Source of the DNA: Lentilitoribacter sp039986595
Lineage (GTDB): Bacteria; Pseudomonadota; Alphaproteobacteria; Rhizobiales; Rhizobiaceae
NCBI GenBank assembly: GCA_039986595.1
Contig: JBDWQJ010000004.1
Location: 372,001-436,000, forward strand
Direction: 5' to 3'
DNA length: 64,000 nt
Shown here: piece after piece, positions 26,939 to 35,583 of the stretch
How the letters are laid out: each line of letters opens with the position of its first letter
How positions within the stretch are numbered: the first letter of the stretch is position 1
Position numbers and translations under genes: made by a program
The notes under the pieces: generated by a model
What the model saw: only the letters and a program-made list of their open reading frames with translations
What the model was told of the DNA's origin: nothing
Database searches by the model: none

Positions 26939-27913
26939 ATGGAAAAGAGCAACCAGCCAAAACTTGTCACCGTTTTCGGTGGATCTGGATTTTTAGGACG
27001 TCACATCGTTCGGTTGCTTGCCAAAAAAGGTTTTCGCATCCGCGTTGCGTGCCGCAGACCTGATCTTGCTGGACATCTTCAACCTCTCGGCAATGTTGGC
27101 CAAATAACAGCTGTACAAGCAAACCTTCGCTATCGTGATTCGGTTGATCGCGCGGTTGTTGGTGCAGATTATGTGGTAAACTGCGTTGGTATCTTGTTTG
27201 AAAGCGGCAGAAACACATTTGATGCAGTGCAAGCCTTTGGCGCAAAAGCCATCGCAGAAGCTGCAAAAGCGCAAGGTGCAAAGCTTGTACACATCTCCGC
27301 TATCGGCGCTGATAAGAATTCTAAAGCAGATTATGCGCGCACAAAAGCAATTGCCGAAGAAGCGGTATTAAAAGCAGTGAAAGATGCGGTGATTTTGCGC
27401 CCGTCTATCGTATTTGGCCCTGAAGATGGTTTCTTCAACAAATTTGCCGATATGTCTCGTTTAGCGCCAGCGCTTCCACTTGTTGGTGGCGGGCACACAA
27501 AATTCCAACCTGTTTACGTGGCTGATGTTGCAGAGGCAGTAGTTAAAGGCGTGGTTGGCGAGATTGAAGGCGGTAAAATTTATGAGCTGGGTGGGCCAGA
27601 AGTGCTTAGCTTTAAACAATGTCTTCAAACAATGCTGAAAGTGATCTCAAGATCGCGTCCGCTCGTTCACCTGCCATGGGCTATCGCATCACTGATTGGC
27701 AGCGTGACGTCGCTCATTCCATTCATTGATCCTCCGCTGACAGAAGATCAGGTGGAATTGTTAAAAAGCGACAATGTTGTATCAGATCAGGCCAAATCTG
27801 AGGGCCGTGATTTAGCTGGTATGGGCATTACACCAAAAGCAGTAGAGACGATACTACCCACATATTTGGTGCATTTCCGCCCTTCAGGACAATATACCAA
27901 GGTCAATTCTTAA
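26939..27913 (+). CDS. NDUFA9-like NAD(P)-binding protein (complex I assembly-type SDR)
   Basis: A 324-residue atypical short-chain dehydrogenase. The nucleotide site is VFGGSGFLGRHIVRLLAKKG (about 11-30); VVNCVGILFESGRNTFDAV and ILRPSIVFGPEDGFFNKF follow. This pattern is that of the NDUFA9/39-kDa complex I subunit relatives found in alphaproteobacteria. The YxxxK pair is present as YARTK. Its bacterial role, accessory factor of NADH dehydrogenase or quinone biosynthesis, is uncertain. It is monocistronic between DUF1330 and a tiny secreted protein. Confidence 0.88.
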   Translation: MEKSNQPKLVTVFGGSGFLGRHIVRLLAKKGFRIRVACRRPDLAGHLQPLGNVGQITAVQANLRYRDSVDRAVVGADYVVNCVGILFESGRNTFDAVQAFGAKAIAEAAKAQGAKLVHISAIGADKNSKADYARTKAIAEEAVLKAVKDAVILRPSIVFGPEDGFFNKFADMSRLAPALPLVGGGHTKFQPVYVADVAEAVVKGVVGEIEGGKIYELGGPEVLSFKQCLQTMLKVISRSRPLVHLPWAIASLIGSVTSLIPFIDPPLTEDQVELLKSDNVVSDQAKSEGRDLAGMGITPKAVETILPTYLVHFRPSGQYTKVNS

Positions 27914-28121
27914 GCCAAACTGATCGCATTTGATTGATTATTTTAAGTTCTTATTAAGCTTAATTTTACGGTTAAGATTAAATTAACAGCTAAATATTAT
28001 TTAAGCTTGCCAAACGATCTTGGATGGTTCAAAAGACCGCCATACAAGAAATTTGTACTAGTGGTTATCATATGTCTTATGAGCGATCTGTTCATAAGCT
28101 CATTGGGGGTGAGTTTACAAA

Positions 28122-28280
28122 ATGATCAAAGTTGTCGTTCCAGCATTTGTATTTGCAACAGCAATTATTCTATCAGCTTCAGCGTTTGCACCGCGTCACA
28201 ATACAACTGGTATCACAGGATGTGATCTTGGTTATGGTGTTGATACTTGCTCAGAGCAATCAGTTGTTAAAGCAAAGTAG
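28122..28280 (+). CDS. Tiny secreted protein with two cysteines, unknown
   Basis: A 52-residue ORF. Residues 1-23 look like a cleavable signal peptide (KVVVPAFVFATAIILSASAFA), leaving a mature peptide of about 29 residues with two Cys nine apart (TGCDLGYGVDTCSEQ) that could form one disulphide. ATG 28122 is preceded by GGGGGTGAG (28106-28114), a good SD. It lies 208 bp after the NDUFA9-like gene and ends 3 bp from the convergent uppP stop. I know no family for it. Confidence 0.65.
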   Translation: MIKVVVPAFVFATAIILSASAFAPRHNTTGITGCDLGYGVDTCSEQSVVKAK

Positions 28281-28283
28281 TTT

Positions 28284-29087
28284 TTAAAAAAACTGCAGAC
28301 CAATCAATCCAACGGTTCCGATGAAAATGCGCCATATCGCAAATGGCGTGAACCCGTGTTTTGATACAAAATCCAAAAGACCCCGAACGACAAACACTGC
28401 TGAGATAAATGCAGTGACAAATCCTATGCCAATGATCGTAAAGTCATCTGCCGTTAACAGATCAATGTTTTTATAAAGATCATAAACAAAAGCACCTGCC
28501 ATTGTTGGCATCGCTAAGAAGAATGAAAATTCTGCTGCGGAACGTTTATCGGTGCCCATGAGCAATGCCCCTGCAATTGTCGCGCCTGATCGAGACGTAC
28601 CGGGCACCATAGCCAACACCTGACAACAACCAATTTTAATCGCCAGTGAAATGGGGAAATCCATCACGTCCGTATAGCGCGGCTTGAGCGGCATGCGATC
28701 AATCACCATTAAAATAACACCGCCAATTATGAGCACGACACATATCAATGTGGGTGCTTCGAACAATATGGTTTTGATAAACCCGTGCGCAAACACACCA
28801 ACAAAGGCTGCTGGAAGGAACGCTAAGACGATAGCTGCCACAAAACGTCTTGCTTTCGGGCTTGATGGCAAGTCTATGACAAGGTTCCAAAGTCGCGCGA
28901 AATAGACACTCAAAATGGCAAGAATAGCGCCTAATTGAATGAGAATTTCAAATGTATTACCGGGAGATTGAAACCCGAGGAAATGACCTGCAAGGATAAC
29001 ATGGCCGGTTGAAGACACAGGGATAAACTCTGTTAAACCCTCTAATATGCCTAATAATACCGCGCCAACTATCGTTTGATCAGCCAT
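28284..29087 (-). CDS. uppP: Undecaprenyl-diphosphatase UppP (BacA)
   Basis: Membrane phosphatase recycling the lipid carrier for peptidoglycan and O-antigen synthesis; also confers bacitracin resistance. The 267-residue polytopic protein carries LEGLTEFIPVSSTGHVIL at residues about 15-32, with the catalytic Glu, and the second motif VPGTSRSGATIAGALLMG about 160-178. Around seven to eight membrane helices are visible. Standard length. It is divergent from the GST gene across a repeat-bearing 200-bp region and convergent with the tiny secreted protein. Confidence 0.97.
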   Translation of the reverse strand: MADQTIVGAVLLGILEGLTEFIPVSSTGHVILAGHFLGFQSPGNTFEILIQLGAILAILSVYFARLWNLVIDLPSSPKARRFVAAIVLAFLPAAFVGVFAHGFIKTILFEAPTLICVVLIIGGVILMVIDRMPLKPRYTDVMDFPISLAIKIGCCQVLAMVPGTSRSGATIAGALLMGTDKRSAAEFSFFLAMPTMAGAFVYDLYKNIDLLTADDFTIIGIGFVTAFISAVFVVRGLLDFVSKHGFTPFAIWRIFIGTVGLIGLQFF

Positions 29088-29113
29088 TTTTATTCCTTAA
29101 CGTCCCACTTGCT

Positions 29114-29160
29114 AAATCAGTGAATATTTCTTCCAATAACATAGCGTCAAACACTGATTT
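29114..29160. repeat. Inverted repeat with CACTG/CAGTG boxes in the uppP-GST promoter region
   Basis: AAATCAGTG (29114-29122) and CACTGATTT (29152-29160) are a perfect 9-bp inverted repeat with a 29-nt spacer. Further CACTG (29175-29179) and TCAGTGTT (29211-29218) copies follow; the latter is complementary to AACACTGA around 29150. The region is the shared upstream of two divergent genes, so an operator or a leader hairpin is possible. No regulator is implied by the neighbours. Confidence 0.4.
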
Positions 29161-29287
29161 GTTCATTATTTAATCACTGTTCCTGCATATAGCTATTGCT
29201 AGAATTGAAGTCAGTGTTAAATTGCACCATAATCTGAGAATATGACTTTTTAGATAATAAATGACGGATTTGGGGTTTGTTCCATTT

Positions 29288-29980
29288 ATGCCTGTTTTGT
29301 ACCATTACCCGCTCTCACCTGCGTCTCGTTTTATTCGTTTAAGTTTAGGTGAATACAATTTAAAGACCGAGTTAGCTGAAGAGTTACCTTGGGAGAAGCG
29401 ATCGGATTTTTTAGCTATCAATCCGGCAGGTACGCTACCGGTATATCTTGACGATACTATGAGAGCCTTGTGCGGCCCGCATGTGATGGCCGAGTATTTG
29501 GATGAAACGCATGGAATTTTGGTGCGTGACAAACGTCTTCTCGCCGAAGATCCATTTCAACGTGCAGAGATCCGTCGATTGATCGAATGGTTCTTGGTTA
29601 AATTTGAACAAGAAGTCACCAAACCTATTTTGCAAGAACGTGTTTATAAGCTTTTTGTTGTTGGAAGAGATGGCTCCTCCGCACCTGATTCAAAAAAATT
29701 GCGTACTGCCCGCAGCAACATCCATTTGCATATGCGATATTTATCATGGTTGGCTGGCACACGCAGCTGGCTGGCAGGTGACCGATTAAGCTATGCTGAC
29801 TTAGCAGCAGCGGCGGCAATTTCAACGCTTGATTATTTAGGTGAAATTCATTGGTCAGATGCACCGCAAGCCAAGGACTGGTATCAACGCCTAAAATCGC
29901 GCCCTTGTTTCCGGCCAATCCTTACAGATCGAATTAGTAAATTGCCGCCGGTTGCGCATTACACTGATCTTGATTTTTAA
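29288..29980 (+). CDS. Glutathione S-transferase family protein
   Basis: A GST-fold protein of about 230 residues. The thioredoxin-like N-domain starts VLYHYPLSPASRFIRL and contains NPAGTLPVYLDD and GPHVMAEYLDET, the glutathione gamma-Glu site. The helical C-domain ends with SYADLAAAAAISTLDYLGE. I prefer ATG 29288 because the family starts at this point; ATG 29261 adds nine residues. GSTs of this kind detoxify electrophiles, but the substrate is unknown. It heads a tight run GST-queG-SDR in which genes are 4-18 bp apart. Confidence 0.9.
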   Translation: MPVLYHYPLSPASRFIRLSLGEYNLKTELAEELPWEKRSDFLAINPAGTLPVYLDDTMRALCGPHVMAEYLDETHGILVRDKRLLAEDPFQRAEIRRLIEWFLVKFEQEVTKPILQERVYKLFVVGRDGSSAPDSKKLRTARSNIHLHMRYLSWLAGTRSWLAGDRLSYADLAAAAAISTLDYLGEIHWSDAPQAKDWYQRLKSRPCFRPILTDRISKLPPVAHYTDLDF

Positions 29981-29998
29981 CTTGGAAAAGCAGGTTTA

Positions 29999-31135
29999 TT
30001 GGCAAAGAGCAATCAAAAAGAAAAGCTAAGGCAGCTGCTTGAAGCGGACGCGGCGCGCTTGGGTTTTTCGGATATGCGCATCACCCACACTCGGGCCAAT
30101 CAATCCTTAAAGTCTAATTTGGAAACATTTGTTGCCAAAGAATACCATGGCACCATGGCGTGGCTACCCGAAACATTAGAGCGAAGAGCTTCTCCCGACC
30201 AACTTTGGTCGGAAGCTAAATCCATCATCGTGCTTAGCATGAATTATGGCCCGGATGTTGATCCACTCTTAAATCTAAAAACAAAAACCAAAGCAAATAT
30301 TTCCGTTTATGCGCGTAACCGAGATTATCACGATATCATAAAAGGACGCTTGAAGGAGATCGCTGGCAGATTTGCAGCAAAATCCGGCGAAGACGTGAAA
30401 GTGTTTGTCGATACGGCACCGATAATGGAAAAGCCTCTCGCGCAACAAGCAGGGATTGGCTGGCAGGGAAAGCACACAAATTTGGTCAGCCGCACTCAAG
30501 GCTCATGGTTTTTTCTAGCATCCATTTTTACAACAGCAAAACTTGAAGAAGATCCGTCTGAAATTGATCATTGCGGCTCATGCTCTGCCTGTCTTAGCGC
30601 CTGCCCGACAGATGCATTTCCAGCGCCGTATCAGATTGATGCTCGGCGCTGCATTTCATATCTTTCAATTGAACATAAAGGCCCGATCGAAAGAGGTCTC
30701 CGGCCCCTTATGGGCAACCGGATCTATGGTTGTGATGATTGCTTAGCGGCATGCCCATGGAATAAGTTTGCGCAAAATGCCAGTGAGATGAAATTGCAGG
30801 CTCGCGATGATTTGATCGCACCTGATATCAAACATTTTTTGACTTTTAGTGACGCTGAGTTTCGCGCCTTTTTTTCAGGTTCCCCCGTTAAACGTATCGG
30901 GAGGGATCGCTTTATCCGAAATGTTTTAATTGCCGCAGGAAATAGCGCTGATGCAAGCTTGGTTGCGTATTGCAAACCGCACCTAAAGGACCCAAATGAT
31001 GTGGTACGTGGATGCGCTGTGTGGGCACTATCTCAACTAGTCCCGGCCTCAGAACTAGATGATATTAAAGCATCAACAAACGCTGATGAAAATAGCGCTG
31101 ACGTATTAGAAGAATGGCGGCTAGCTCGCACATAA
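29999..31135 (+). CDS. queG: Epoxyqueuosine reductase QueG
   Basis: Cobalamin- and iron-sulphur-dependent enzyme reducing epoxyqueuosine to queuosine in tRNA anticodons. The N-terminal cobalamin domain has ITHTRANQSLKSNLETFV and MAWLPETLERRASPDQLW. The two [4Fe-4S] clusters are bound by CGSCSACLSACPTDAF (about residues 192-207) and YGCDDCLAACPWNKFA (about 241-256). A HEAT-like C-terminus (LKDPNDVVRGCAVWALSQL) completes the 378 residues. Start is TTG 29999, as no upstream ATG fits. It lies 18 bp after GST and 4 bp before the SDR. Confidence 0.96.
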   Translation: MAKSNQKEKLRQLLEADAARLGFSDMRITHTRANQSLKSNLETFVAKEYHGTMAWLPETLERRASPDQLWSEAKSIIVLSMNYGPDVDPLLNLKTKTKANISVYARNRDYHDIIKGRLKEIAGRFAAKSGEDVKVFVDTAPIMEKPLAQQAGIGWQGKHTNLVSRTQGSWFFLASIFTTAKLEEDPSEIDHCGSCSACLSACPTDAFPAPYQIDARRCISYLSIEHKGPIERGLRPLMGNRIYGCDDCLAACPWNKFAQNASEMKLQARDDLIAPDIKHFLTFSDAEFRAFFSGSPVKRIGRDRFIRNVLIAAGNSADASLVAYCKPHLKDPNDVVRGCAVWALSQLVPASELDDIKASTNADENSADVLEEWRLART

Positions 31136-31139
31136 CAAA

Positions 31140-32027
31140 ATGGATGAGAACTTGCGTTTAATGATATTTGGAGCTGGGTTTTCTGGCCGTGCTATTGGCA
31201 AAAAACTTTCAGAAACTTTTGATTTTGTCGGCGGAACCACGCGTTCTGAAGAAAAGTTTGAGCTATTATCTAACCACGCGATCACCCCATTTACATTCTC
31301 AGGCGATGCGTTTTCACCTGATCTAGCAGAAGAATTAGCATCGATAACTCATCTCATACAATCCATTTCACCGGATAAAACCGGAGATCCGATCATTCCG
31401 TTAGTCGGTGAAAACTTGCGCGCTGTAATGCCAAACCTACAATGGGTTGGTTACCTATCAACGGTTGGCGTTTATGGAAATCACGACGGCGCATGGGTGG
31501 ATGAAGCAACTGTTTGCAAGCCAGTCTCCAAGCGCTCGGTGGCGCGTGTTGAAGCAGAAAACCTTTGGCAAGAACTGTGCGAACAAACCGATATTCCACT
31601 CGCAATCCTGCGATTGTCTGGTATTTACGGCCCCGGGCGCAATACCTTTGAAAACTACAAGAAGGGAACTGCGCGGCGGCTGATAAAAAAGGATCAGGTT
31701 TTTAATCGTATATTTGTCGACGATATTGCCGGCGCGAGCGAATTACTGATGCGCGAACATACATCTGGAATATTTAATGTTACGGATAATCAACCCGCGC
31801 CGCCGCAGGATGTCGTTGCGTATGCAGCGGAGCTATTAGGCATCGAGCCGCCCGAAGAGATCGATTTTGAAACCGCAGAACTTTCACCCATGGCGCGCTC
31901 GTTTTATGGAGAAAACAAACGTGTTTCCAACGCTAAAATTAAGAAACTCGGATATGAATTTAAGCAACCAGATTACCGAGCAGCCTTGGACTACTTAAAA
32001 GCCGAGTTTTATCCCCACGGCATTTAA
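31140..32027 (+). CDS. NAD(P)-dependent epimerase/SDR (YeeZ-like)
   Basis: A 295-residue extended-SDR-type protein. The Rossmann motif is MIFGAGFSGRAIGKKL (about 8-23). Later motifs are VGYLSTVGVYGNHDGAW and LRLSGIYGPGRNTFE, matching the YeeZ/YlbE-like branch of sugar-nucleotide epimerase relatives. An active-site Tyr is present in VGVYG, but the canonical YxxxK is not clear, so catalysis is uncertain. The gene is joined to queG by a 4-bp gap and is convergent with the PAS-LuxR gene 2 bp away. Confidence 0.87.
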   Translation: MDENLRLMIFGAGFSGRAIGKKLSETFDFVGGTTRSEEKFELLSNHAITPFTFSGDAFSPDLAEELASITHLIQSISPDKTGDPIIPLVGENLRAVMPNLQWVGYLSTVGVYGNHDGAWVDEATVCKPVSKRSVARVEAENLWQELCEQTDIPLAILRLSGIYGPGRNTFENYKKGTARRLIKKDQVFNRIFVDDIAGASELLMREHTSGIFNVTDNQPAPPQDVVAYAAELLGIEPPEEIDFETAELSPMARSFYGENKRVSNAKIKKLGYEFKQPDYRAALDYLKAEFYPHGI

Positions 32028-32029
32028 GT

Positions 32030-32596
32030 TCATTGCGGCATATGATTTAAACGCGCCAAAAGCTCAGCAGCATTTCGAACATTGAGCTTCTTAAGCAGTC
32101 TTGCCCTGACATCTTCGACGGTACGCGGTGAAATTTTCAACACATGGCCGATCTCTTTACTGGTTTTGCCTGAGCTCAAATGGCCAATCACTTGACGTTC
32201 GCGCAACGTAAAACTAGCGGTGTCGGCTGCATCTGAAATCAACGTAAAGCTTAAGACCATCTGCTCTAATGGCTCATCTTTGTTGAGCGCTTGTGCGCGA
32301 AAACGACACCAAATCTGCGTGTCATTTTTGCATTTCACCATCCGCTCATCAGTATAGAGACCTTTTGCTTTTAAAGGCTCTAATCCAACATCGCGGATAT
32401 CATCAAATTCTTGTCGGCTTCCATAGAACATACGAAAGGACTGACCAATTATGTCTTGTTTGTCGTAACCAACCATATTTGCAAATGTTGTATTGCAACT
32501 ACGCACGATGCGTTGTTCGGTCAATACAATGCCTAATGGCGCCATCTCATAGGCGAGAGTATCTAATTCATTCTGTTTCAAAGGGTATTCCTGCAT
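32030..32596 (-). CDS. PAS-LuxR transcriptional regulator
   Basis: A 188-residue regulator: a PAS domain (about 15-115; FANMVGYDKQDIIGQSFRMF is characteristic) followed by a GerE/LuxR helix-turn-helix (about 128-185; LRERQVIGHLSSGKTSKEIG, SPRTVEDVRARLLKKLNVRN). There is no receiver domain, so the signal probably enters through the PAS fold. It is divergent from the M20-ABC-ALDH-SDR cluster, and a 20-bp palindrome lies in the 97-bp gap. It is therefore the likely local regulator of that cluster. The inducing ligand is unknown. Confidence 0.88.
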   Translation of the reverse strand: MQEYPLKQNELDTLAYEMAPLGIVLTEQRIVRSCNTTFANMVGYDKQDIIGQSFRMFYGSRQEFDDIRDVGLEPLKAKGLYTDERMVKCKNDTQIWCRFRAQALNKDEPLEQMVLSFTLISDAADTASFTLRERQVIGHLSSGKTSKEIGHVLKISPRTVEDVRARLLKKLNVRNAAELLARLNHMPQ

Positions 32597-32610
32597 TTTA
32601 GGCTATCTCA

Positions 32611-32637
32611 CGTAGAACTACGGTATTGATACCGTAG
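32611..32637. promoter_or_regulatory. Lux-box-like palindrome, probable operator of the PAS-LuxR regulator
   Basis: CTACGGTA-TTGA-TACCGTAG (32618-32637) is a perfect 8+4+8 palindrome of 20 bp, the length of classic lux boxes. It overlaps a second palindrome CGTAG-AA-CTACG (32611-32622), giving three half sites at 32611, 32618 and 32633. It lies 56 bp before the M20 start and 21 bp before the regulator's ATG, so binding could activate rightward transcription and repress the regulator. Confidence 0.7.
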
Positions 32638-32693
32638 ACAATATACAGATATATTTTTAATTCGTCGATATCTTAAAATTGAGACTTGAACTT

Positions 32694-34001
32694 ATGACTG
32701 AAGTTACCACAGATGATTCTAAATTGTTTTTGCTCATTGAAAGCAAGCGGGATGATTTGGTTGAACTAACCCAAGATCTCATCCGTATTCCAACGCTTAA
32801 TCCTCCTGGTGATTGTTATCTGGAGATATGCGAATACCTTGACAAAAGGCTATCTAAGTCTGGATTTGAAACTAAGTTAATTCGCGCAAAAGACTGTCCC
32901 GGCGACAGCGATAAATATCCCAGGTGGAATATCGTTGCCCGTAGAGAAGGCGGCAAGAGAGGCGAATGCGTTCATTTCAATTCGCACACAGATGTTGTGG
33001 AAATTGGCAAAGGCTGGACCAAAGATCCGTTTGGCGCTGAAATTGAAGGCGATCTTATTTATGGTCGCGGCACATGCGATATGAAAGGCGGTCTTGCTGC
33101 CTCTATCATCGCAGCAGAAGCTTTTATCGAGACCTATCCTAATTTTCCTGGTGCTATTGAAATTTCTGGAACTGCGGATGAAGAAACCGGTGGTTATGGC
33201 GGCGTCGCATATCTTGCTGAGAAGGGATATTTTTCACCTTCCCGAGTGCAGCATGTCATTATCCCCGAACCCTTAAATAAAGATCGAATTTGTTTGGGTC
33301 ATCGTGGTGTTTGGTGGGCGGAAATTGAAACAAAGGGGCGTATTGCACACGGTGCGATGCCATTTTTGGGTGATTGTGCCGTCCGTCACATGGGTGCTGT
33401 TCTTCACAAAATTGAAGATGAGTTGATCCCGGCGCTTTATAACCGAAAAACTTCCATGCCTGTCGTGCCAGAGGGTGCGCGCCATTCAACCATAAACATT
33501 AATTCAATACACGGCGGACAGCCCGAGCCTGAAGAAGGATTTACCGGGTTTTTATCTTCCTGTGTTCCAGATTCTGCCCGCCTCGTCATAGATCGCCGCT
33601 ATTTAATTGAAGAAGAACCAGAAGAAGTTCAAGAAGAGATCATCGATCTTTTAGATCGGGTCAAACAAGAACGCGACACGTTTGACTATGATATTAAAGA
33701 GCTGTGGAAAGTTACGCCAACCATGGCTGATAAAAATGCTCCCGTTGTACAAGCCGTGCATCAGGCCATTGGCTCAGTGCTTAAGTGTGAACCATCCTAT
33801 GTTGTTTCTCCCGGCACATATGATCAAAAACACATTGATCGCATTGGGAAACTTAAAGATTGTATCGCCTATGGACCAGGCATCTTGGATCTCGCGCATC
33901 AACCAGATGAGTATATTTCCATAAAAGACATGCTAGATTCTGCTAAAGTGATGGCACAAACGCTGAAAACTTTGCTATACCCGAACAATCAAAACGAATA
34001 G
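32694..34001 (+). CDS. M20-family amidohydrolase (ArgE/DapE type)
   Basis: A zinc-dependent deacylase/peptidase of 435 residues from ATG 32694; a TTG 15 bp upstream would add five residues. Intact metal motifs: FNSHTDVVEIGKGW (His), YGRGTCDMKGGLA (Asp), GTADEETGGYGG (Glu-Glu). The C-terminal substrate region has YVVSPGTYDQKHIDRIG, and its sequence is of the acetylornithine deacetylase / succinyl-diaminopimelate desuccinylase group. As first gene of an ABC-import operon it more likely cleaves an imported N-acyl or amide substrate than acts in arginine synthesis. No signal peptide, so cytoplasmic. Confidence 0.9.
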   Translation: MTEVTTDDSKLFLLIESKRDDLVELTQDLIRIPTLNPPGDCYLEICEYLDKRLSKSGFETKLIRAKDCPGDSDKYPRWNIVARREGGKRGECVHFNSHTDVVEIGKGWTKDPFGAEIEGDLIYGRGTCDMKGGLAASIIAAEAFIETYPNFPGAIEISGTADEETGGYGGVAYLAEKGYFSPSRVQHVIIPEPLNKDRICLGHRGVWWAEIETKGRIAHGAMPFLGDCAVRHMGAVLHKIEDELIPALYNRKTSMPVVPEGARHSTININSIHGGQPEPEEGFTGFLSSCVPDSARLVIDRRYLIEEEPEEVQEEIIDLLDRVKQERDTFDYDIKELWKVTPTMADKNAPVVQAVHQAIGSVLKCEPSYVVSPGTYDQKHIDRIGKLKDCIAYGPGILDLAHQPDEYISIKDMLDSAKVMAQTLKTLLYPNNQNE

Positions 34002-34011
34002 GGAGATCAAC

Positions 34012-35514
34012 ATGAATTTCAATCATCTAACTTCTCATAAGATGAGAGCACTTGCTGCATCCTGCGCAGTGGCTGCATTCATGGTATCATCAGCGGCACA
34101 TGCAATGAATACCGATGTGACCATTGGTATGCAATTGGAACCACCAAATCTTGACCCAACAGGCGGCGCTGCAGCGGCGATCGATGAGGTCGTTTACGCA
34201 AATGTCTTTGAGGGTTTAACCCGTTTTGGACCTGATGGCGCCGTTAACCCGAGCTTAGCTGCATCATGGGACATTTCTGAGGATGGCACTGAATATACGT
34301 TTAAACTGAATGATGGTGTGAAGTTCCACGATGGTTCAGATATGAACGCTGATGATGTAAAATTTTCGCTAGATCGTGCGCGCGCTGAAGATTCTACCAA
34401 TGCGCAAAAAGCTTTGTTTGCAGGTATTTCCGCTGTTGATGTGATCGACCCACTAACCGTTAAAGTCACATTAGAAAAGCCTAACGGTTCATTCCTTTTC
34501 AATATGGCTTGGGGCGATGCCGTGATCGTTGCGCCAGAAACTGCTGAAACCAACGCAAGTAATCCGGTAGGAACAGGTCCATTTGCTTTTAAAAATTGGG
34601 CCAAAGGCGATGCAGTTATGCTATCGCGCAATGCCGATTATTGGGGTGAAGCGGTTAAGCTTGAAAACGTAACCTTTAAATTTATCTCAGACCCAACAGC
34701 TGCTTTTGCAGCGATGATGGCAGAAGATATCGATGCATTTCCAGTTTATCCGGCTCCTGAAAATTTAGCACAACTTGGTGCCGATCCTCGATTTGAAGTG
34801 GTTGTTGGTTCAACTGAAGGTGAAACAATCCTTGCGATGAACAATAAAAAAGCCCCACTTGATAATATCAAAGTTCGCCAAGCGATCACTCATGCAATTG
34901 ACCGTAAGGCCATCATTGATGGTGCAATGTTCGGTTATGGAACACCTATCGGCACGCACTTTGCACCACATAATCCTGATTACGTCGATCTAACTGCGCA
35001 ATCTGCCTATGATCCGGAAAAATCCAAAGCCTTGCTAAAAGAAGCAGGCGTTTCTGATTTGACGCTCACTTTGAAACTTCCACCACCATCATATGCACGA
35101 CGTGGCGGTGAAATCATTGCAGCGCAATTGCGTGAAGTTGGCATCGATACAGAAATTTCTAACCTTGAATGGGCGCAGTGGCTGGAACAAGCCTTCCGCG
35201 GCAAAGATTTTGATCTGACAATTGTGTCTCACACAGAGCCATTTGATATTGGTATTTATGCGCGCGAAGATTATTATTTCCAATATGGCGATGCGGATTT
35301 TAAAGCCATCATGGATGATCTTACAGGTGAAACTGACCCGGCAAAACGCTCTGCGCTGATTGCTTCTGCGCAGCAAAAAATTGCTGATGATGCAGTTAAT
35401 GGGTACCTCTTCCAATTGGCACGCACGGGTGTGGCAAACGCGAAACTAAAAGGGTTGTGGGAGAACGCACCGACACAAGCCAATGACATGACTGGTGTTT
35501 ACTGGTCTGAATAA
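34012..35514 (+). CDS. ABC transporter substrate-binding protein (oligopeptide/dipeptide family 5)
   Basis: A 500-residue periplasmic binding protein. The signal peptide is about residues 1-31 (cut after AAHA). Family 5 signatures are seen: EPPNLDPTGG, VFEGLTRFGPDG, LAASWDISEDGTEYTFKLND, VKFHDGSDMNADDVKFSLDR. It starts 10 bp after the amidohydrolase. A strong terminator follows its stop, so it is probably made in excess of the permeases. Ligand: peptides, N-acyl amino acids or similar amides; not decidable from sequence. Confidence 0.94.
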   Translation: MNFNHLTSHKMRALAASCAVAAFMVSSAAHAMNTDVTIGMQLEPPNLDPTGGAAAAIDEVVYANVFEGLTRFGPDGAVNPSLAASWDISEDGTEYTFKLNDGVKFHDGSDMNADDVKFSLDRARAEDSTNAQKALFAGISAVDVIDPLTVKVTLEKPNGSFLFNMAWGDAVIVAPETAETNASNPVGTGPFAFKNWAKGDAVMLSRNADYWGEAVKLENVTFKFISDPTAAFAAMMAEDIDAFPVYPAPENLAQLGADPRFEVVVGSTEGETILAMNNKKAPLDNIKVRQAITHAIDRKAIIDGAMFGYGTPIGTHFAPHNPDYVDLTAQSAYDPEKSKALLKEAGVSDLTLTLKLPPPSYARRGGEIIAAQLREVGIDTEISNLEWAQWLEQAFRGKDFDLTIVSHTEPFDIGIYAREDYYFQYGDADFKAIMDDLTGETDPAKRSALIASAQQKIADDAVNGYLFQLARTGVANAKLKGLWENAPTQANDMTGVYWSE

Positions 35515-35526
35515 AGTAAAACAAAT

Positions 35527-35560
35527 GAGGCGGTTTTGCTCTGCAAGGCCGCCTCTTTTT
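35527..35560 (+). terminator. Intra-operon terminator behind the binding-protein gene
   Basis: GAGGCGG (35527-35533) pairs with CCGCCTC (35549-35555), extended by two T-G pairs and TTGC/GCAA around a 3-nt loop, and followed by TTTTT. It lies 12 bp after the binding-protein stop and 23 bp before the first permease. It should let only part of the transcripts continue, a common way to make binding protein in excess. Confidence 0.85.
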
Positions 35561-35583
35561 ATGGGCGATGATAAAGCGGGATC

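Noticed and set aside
28007..28225. 72-codon plus-strand frame with a hydrophobic stretch
   Set aside because: It starts with TTG without a ribosome site and overlaps, in another frame, the better-supported secreted peptide at 28122.
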